Shown here one piece after another: positions 15,200 through 17,721 of a stretch of 17,721 nt of DNA. The DNA comes from Deltaproteobacteria bacterium (lineage in GTDB: Bacteria > Desulfobacterota > Desulfomonilia > UBA1062): assembly GCA_016934135.1 (NCBI GenBank), contig JAFGTK010000307.1, positions 1-17,721 on the forward strand, written 5' to 3'. The position numbers and the translations under genes were made by a program. Within the stretch, counting starts at the first letter, position 1. Each line of letters opens with the position of its first letter. The notes below the pieces were generated by a model. The model searched no databases, had not been told where the DNA came from, and was given only the letters and a program-made list of their open reading frames with translations.

Positions 15200-16006
15200 T
15201 CATCCTTCCGCATTCAACCAGTCAGTCATGGTATCCAGGAACTTGAGCGACATTCGCTCATCAGGGATCTTGCTGGAAAGTGTCTCTATAAGTGCCGCGC
15301 GCTGGCCTACATCATCTGCAAGGAGATCGAGATCCATGTCCTGTGCCGTTTCCCTGATAATGAACGGGGCAATGGGTCCAATAGCCCTGATAAGGTCATT
15401 ACTCAGGGCCGAGATGAATGACGTCTCCGGAAGATCTATTGAGATGACCGCGGTCTCGCTCTCTGATACATCTGCATCTCGAAGCAGTTCGAGCTTGATG
15501 AGCGTGTAAAAGACCTTCATTGCATCAGAGACCCCAAGGCCTACATTCTGGGCAATATCCGCAATAGAGCGCTTTCCATTAATATTCGCCAGAACCTTCC
15601 ATTGGATGGATTTAAGAGAGATGTCTTTTTCCTTGATATCGGGGTCCAGGGAATAGATTACCGAGCTTGACGGGATAAGCGATGTGATTCGGTCCATCTG
15701 CCTGATCCTGTTTGAAGCTTCGTTCAGGATATCATCCATGGATATATCCACTGTTATTATATCGGGTGCATCATCAACAAAGAACTGATATTCTCCCGAG
15801 GTCCATACCGTAAGTTCATAAATTGCCTTTGCACCCTGCAGAACACCGCACTGGGCATGGATTATCAGACCATCTCTGAAAAAGATGTTGCCTGTCTCGG
15901 CCCCATTATTCAGAAACAGTCTTCCGGAACGCTTCCCCAGAGAGAGTATCTTCATTATTTCCGGACAGCGGGTGTTGTCGAGTCCGCCACTTATCTCCTG
16001 GTTCAT
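15200..16006 (-). CDS. PATAN (DUF4388) domain protein with C-terminal helical domain
   Basis: A 268-residue soluble protein. Residues about 5-100 form a PATAN/DUF4388 domain, with SGRLFLNN, TGNIFFRDGLIIHAQCGV and TSGEYQFFVDD, the same type as in the response regulator two genes downstream. Residues 130-178 resemble a small winged-helix-like module (WKVLANINGKRSIADIAQNV and the following helix). The C-terminal part (195-265, with NDLIRAIGPIAPFIIRE and SSKIPDERMSLKFL) is a helical region I have seen in association with PATAN proteins but cannot name confidently. No enzyme motif was found. The ATG abuts the preceding stop (TAAATG) behind AGGAG with a 9-base gap, and its own stop lies 7 bases before the HAMP gene start. 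It probably acts as an adaptor. Confidence 0.8.
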   Translation of the reverse strand: MNQEISGGLDNTRCPEIMKILSLGKRSGRLFLNNGAETGNIFFRDGLIIHAQCGVLQGAKAIYELTVWTSGEYQFFVDDAPDIITVDISMDDILNEASNRIRQMDRITSLIPSSSVIYSLDPDIKEKDISLKSIQWKVLANINGKRSIADIAQNVGLGVSDAMKVFYTLIKLELLRDADVSESETAVISIDLPETSFISALSNDLIRAIGPIAPFIIRETAQDMDLDLLADDVGQRAALIETLSSKIPDERMSLKFLDTMTDWLNAEG

Positions 16007-16396
16007 TTATCTGCTCTCCTTAGCCATGTTAGCTATTACAAGTTTGCCTGTCATACGCAGAAGGGCAAGGTTAACCCTTGTGCTTGACATGACCATCAGC
16101 ATGGTTGTTCCGCTGACGAACATTGTTAATACCATGTCTTCCAGATAGATCTCAACAATATTACCAGGTCTGTTCTGAACAGGCACTATATTCTCGTAGA
16201 GCTGCATGATGCTTTTCTTTGCACCAGAAAACTTATGTTTCGAAGGGAGTTTTATCTGAATATTTTTGTCCCGGATAAAAGCATATCCATGAACACCGGA
16301 TACTTTGAGAAGATCTTTTACTGTTCCTTTCATATTGCCTTTTCTATCGGCATGTATGGATGCTTTCTTAAGATATTGGATGATCAAATTGTTCAT
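16007..16396 (-). CDS. Roadblock/LC7-like domain protein
   Basis: A 129-residue protein, first gene of the four-gene operon. The central part (about 30-125) resembles a Roadblock/LC7 domain, with LLKVSGVHGYAFIRD, then GNIVEIYLEDMVLTMFVSG and the closing helix TRVNLALLRMTGKLVI. Bacterial Roadblock proteins often regulate or scaffold MglA-type small GTPases, but no GTPase is encoded here. The first 25 residues are polar and basic. The start was taken as ATG 16396 because GGAAG at 16404-16408 lies 7 bases upstream; the open frame runs on to a GTG at 16477 with a cysteine-rich leader that does not look like protein of this family. Its stop is immediately followed by the next ATG. Fold assignment is moderate. 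Confidence 0.72.
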   Translation of the reverse strand: MNNLIIQYLKKASIHADRKGNMKGTVKDLLKVSGVHGYAFIRDKNIQIKLPSKHKFSGAKKSIMQLYENIVPVQNRPGNIVEIYLEDMVLTMFVSGTTMLMVMSSTRVNLALLRMTGKLVIANMAKESR

Positions 16397-16447
16397 GCTT
16401 TTTCTTCCAGGGCCGATAAGTTTAATATCAATACAAAGGATGCAACA

Positions 16448-16720
16448 ATGATAAACTATCTCAAACAGATCTTTCACTCAGTAGTGGACCAGATGCTCGG
16501 CAGAAATGTGCTTGATAAACAGTCCATGAAATCTATTGACTTCTCCGACATATTTGATAAGGATTTTGACAGAGTCATGGTTCCGGAATTCCTCAAAGAC
16601 GATTTTAAAAGCTGTTTGTCCATGGATGAGTATAACAAGGATTTTCTTGATATTTTTCAGACATACGGAAAAAAAATGGTCCTCAATTATTCGCAGAAAG
16701 ATGGTCATTTCCGAGTATAG
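16448..16720 (+). CDS. small unrecognised protein, divergent from the signalling operon
   Basis: A 90-residue acidic and basic helical-looking protein beginning MINYLKQIFHSVVDQML, rich in Asp, Lys and Phe (SDIFDKDFDRVMVPEFLK), with no signal peptide or membrane segment. I do not recognise a family. ATG 16448 follows AAAGG (16436-16440) with a 7-base spacer. The frame can be extended to 16235, but that part is the antisense of the Roadblock gene and is probably not translated. The gene runs divergently from the Roadblock operon with only 51 bp between starts. An antisense open frame at 16478-16753 competes with it but has less protein-like composition. The ORF could be spurious; the main support is composition, ribosome site and the otherwise unexplained gap. 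Confidence 0.5.
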   Translation: MINYLKQIFHSVVDQMLGRNVLDKQSMKSIDFSDIFDKDFDRVMVPEFLKDDFKSCLSMDEYNKDFLDIFQTYGKKMVLNYSQKDGHFRV

Positions 16721-16731
16721 CCCGACATATC

Positions 16732-16745
16732 GCAGGGTATCCTGC
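16732..16745. other. small perfect hairpin after the unrecognised small gene
   Basis: GCAGG (16732-16736) and CCTGC (16741-16745) pair around GTAT, 12 bases after the stop at 16720. There is no T-run, so it is at best a weak terminator or mRNA-end structure. Confidence 0.25.
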
Positions 16746-16899
16746 CTCTGCATATGCGGTTAATAATAGAACTGCTTTACGAAAATAAACCTCCAGGCAT
16801 TAAACAGGTATTGCCGGCTTCATACAGATGATGCTTGTCTTGACATGGAATCTTACATATATGGTTACGATGCAGATTACTTTTTGAATGGGGAAGGGA

Positions 16900-17469
16900 A
16901 TGGAAGAACAGATCAGAAATGTCATTAAACAGAATATCGAACTTCATGAAAATCTGTATGATATTACTAAAACGATAGCTGCAGCGGCAGAGATGATGAA
17001 CCAGTGCATAACCGCCGGGGGCAAAATCATGTTTGCCGGAAACGGAGGTTCTGCCGCAGATGCCCAGCACCTTGCCGCTGAACTGGTAAACAGGTTTCTC
17101 AAGCAGCGTAAACCTCTGCCCGGTCTTGCCCTGTCAACCGACACGTCGATCATTACTGCAATCGGGAACGATTTTTCTTTTGACGATGTCTTTTCAAAGC
17201 AGGTACAGGCCCTGGGACGCAAGGGGGATATCCTGTTTGGTATATCCACAAGCGGCAATTCAGGCAATATCATCAAGGCGTTTGATGCAGCGCGTAATCT
17301 GACAATCTCAACCATTGCACTCATAGGCGCCGGCGGGAAGATAGCGGATTTGGCGGATTGTACCATTGCTGTTCCTTCATCGATCACCCCGCGGATTCAG
17401 GAAGCGCATATACTCATCGGTCACATACTGTGTGAGATTATCGAGAATGACCAATGCCCGGGCAATTGA
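16900..17469 (+). CDS. gmhA: phosphoheptose isomerase (sedoheptulose-7-phosphate isomerase)
   Basis: GmhA converts sedoheptulose-7-phosphate to D-glycero-heptose-7-phosphate, the first step toward ADP-heptose for the LPS inner core. It acts in the cytoplasm as a tetramer. The 189 residues are a single SIS domain of normal length. Motifs are GNGGSAADAQHLAAEL (47-62), IGNDFSF, GISTSGNSGNI (114-124) and RIQEAHILIGHIL (165-177). By comparison with the E. coli enzyme, His57, Glu61, Gln167 and His175 fit the zinc ligands. The SIS family also includes DiaA-type and glucosamine isomerases, but the QHLAAEL and IQEAH pattern favours GmhA. The start is either ATG 16888, which lacks a ribosome site, or ATG 16900 behind GGGGA; 16900 is preferred. 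The gene is followed directly by ssrA, whose -35 overlaps its stop. Confidence 0.92.
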   Translation: MEEQIRNVIKQNIELHENLYDITKTIAAAAEMMNQCITAGGKIMFAGNGGSAADAQHLAAELVNRFLKQRKPLPGLALSTDTSIITAIGNDFSFDDVFSKQVQALGRKGDILFGISTSGNSGNIIKAFDAARNLTISTIALIGAGGKIADLADCTIAVPSSITPRIQEAHILIGHILCEIIENDQCPGN

Positions 17470-17503
17470 CTTTGACTGAAGGAAGGACTATAAATACTAT
17501 AAA
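17466..17503 (+). promoter_or_regulatory. ssrA promoter
   Basis: TTGACT (17466-17471), overlapping the gmhA stop codon, and TATAAA (17489-17494) are 17 bases apart, a good sigma-70 fit. It would start RNA near 17501, just before the mature tmRNA 5' end. A second TATAAA at 17498-17503 would start transcription further in but has no well-spaced -35. Confidence 0.65.
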
Positions 17504-17508
17504 TACCC

Positions 17509-17721
17509 GGGGGCGTAATGGGTTCGACGGGGGTAGTTGAGGTTCAAGGAGCATGCCGAGGTCTGCTACCTCGTAAAACAGGCAGAGACACGATAAGTGC
17601 CGACGATTATAATTACGCATTAGCCGCCTAATACCCGGCTACGTCCTGCATAAACCCGCCTATCGGTTTATGTAAGGGCGTCAAATGAAGGTAGGAAAAC
17701 CCTGTAGCCAGACCCCTGGAC
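17509..17721 (+). ncRNA. ssrA: transfer-messenger RNA, 5' part
   Basis: tmRNA rescues ribosomes stalled on broken mRNAs and tags the nascent peptide for proteolysis. The 5' end GGGGGCGTAATGGGTTCGAC is the near-universal tmRNA acceptor/D-arm start. The tag frame begins at the resume codon GCC 17599 and reads ADDYNYALAA before TAA at 17629-17631, ending in the canonical ALAA degron. After it come GC-rich stretches compatible with pseudoknots (for example around 17633-17645 and 17648-17680). The usual length is about 350 bases, so the 3' T-arm and the acceptor strand ending in CCA lie outside the window. Gene identity is secure; helix boundaries were not folded. Confidence 0.96.

Noticed and set aside
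16478..16753. 91-codon - strand open frame upstream of the Roadblock gene
   Set aside because: It is antisense to the better-supported small + strand gene, and its Ile/His/Phe-rich composition is less protein-like. It was kept only as the alternative reading of this gap.
16840..16866. TTGACA before gmhA as a -35 element
   Set aside because: The -35 is perfect, but no acceptable -10 hexamer lies 16-18 bases downstream; TATATG is only 12 bases away and TACGAT 20.

Overview
The window comes from a Gram-negative, probably anaerobic bacterium of moderate G+C. Its markers are an outer-membrane LPS assembly protein (LptD) and phosphoheptose isomerase, a bacterial V/A-type ATPase, the siroheme-dependent (Ahb) heme route known from sulfate reducers and methanogens, and PATAN (DUF4388)/Roadblock signalling proteins common in Desulfobacterota, Nitrospirota and Myxococcota. 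I would place it near Desulfobacterota or Nitrospirota by inference only; no rRNA or phylogenetic marker allows more. No insertion sequence, phage gene, tRNA or CRISPR array was seen.

Layout. (1) 1-2240, + strand: the end of a V/A-ATPase operon, with the tail of subunit A, all of B and all of D, each overlapping the next. (2) 2361-3440, +: a tandem pair of very similar RsbRD N-terminal-like sensor proteins, closed by a hairpin between convergent genes. (3) 3494-6093, - strand: hemB, ahbD and an ahbA-type siroheme decarboxylase subunit, the first and last steps of an alternative heme pathway plus one intermediate enzyme. A 190-bp mosaic of short degenerate repeats lies between ahbD and ahbA. 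(4) 6171-6821, -: an integral-membrane isoprenylcysteine/phospholipid methyltransferase-like protein, divergent from (5) manC (6915-7964, +), which makes GDP-mannose. (6) 8151-13506, +: five genes with overlapping ends (class II cyclic-nucleotide phosphodiesterase-like, compact accD, folC, lptD, HD-domain hydrolase), joining envelope-lipid, folate and LPS-transport functions with two hydrolases. (7) 13369-16396, -: a four-gene signalling operon (Roadblock protein, PATAN protein, HAMP membrane protein without an output domain, and a receiver-PATAN-Roadblock response regulator). Its last gene overlaps the HD gene tail-to-tail by 138 bp. (8) 16448-16720, +: a small unrecognised ORF divergent from that operon. 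(9) 16900-17469, +: gmhA. (10) 17509 to the window end: the 5' part of the tmRNA gene ssrA with its tag reading frame.

The most unusual content is the kinase-less Roadblock/PATAN/HAMP/receiver operon, its antisense overlap with the HD hydrolase, the duplicated RsbRD-like sensors beside the V-ATPase, the repeat mosaic inside the heme cluster, and a shortened AccD. Family assignments rest on motifs read by eye, without any database search.
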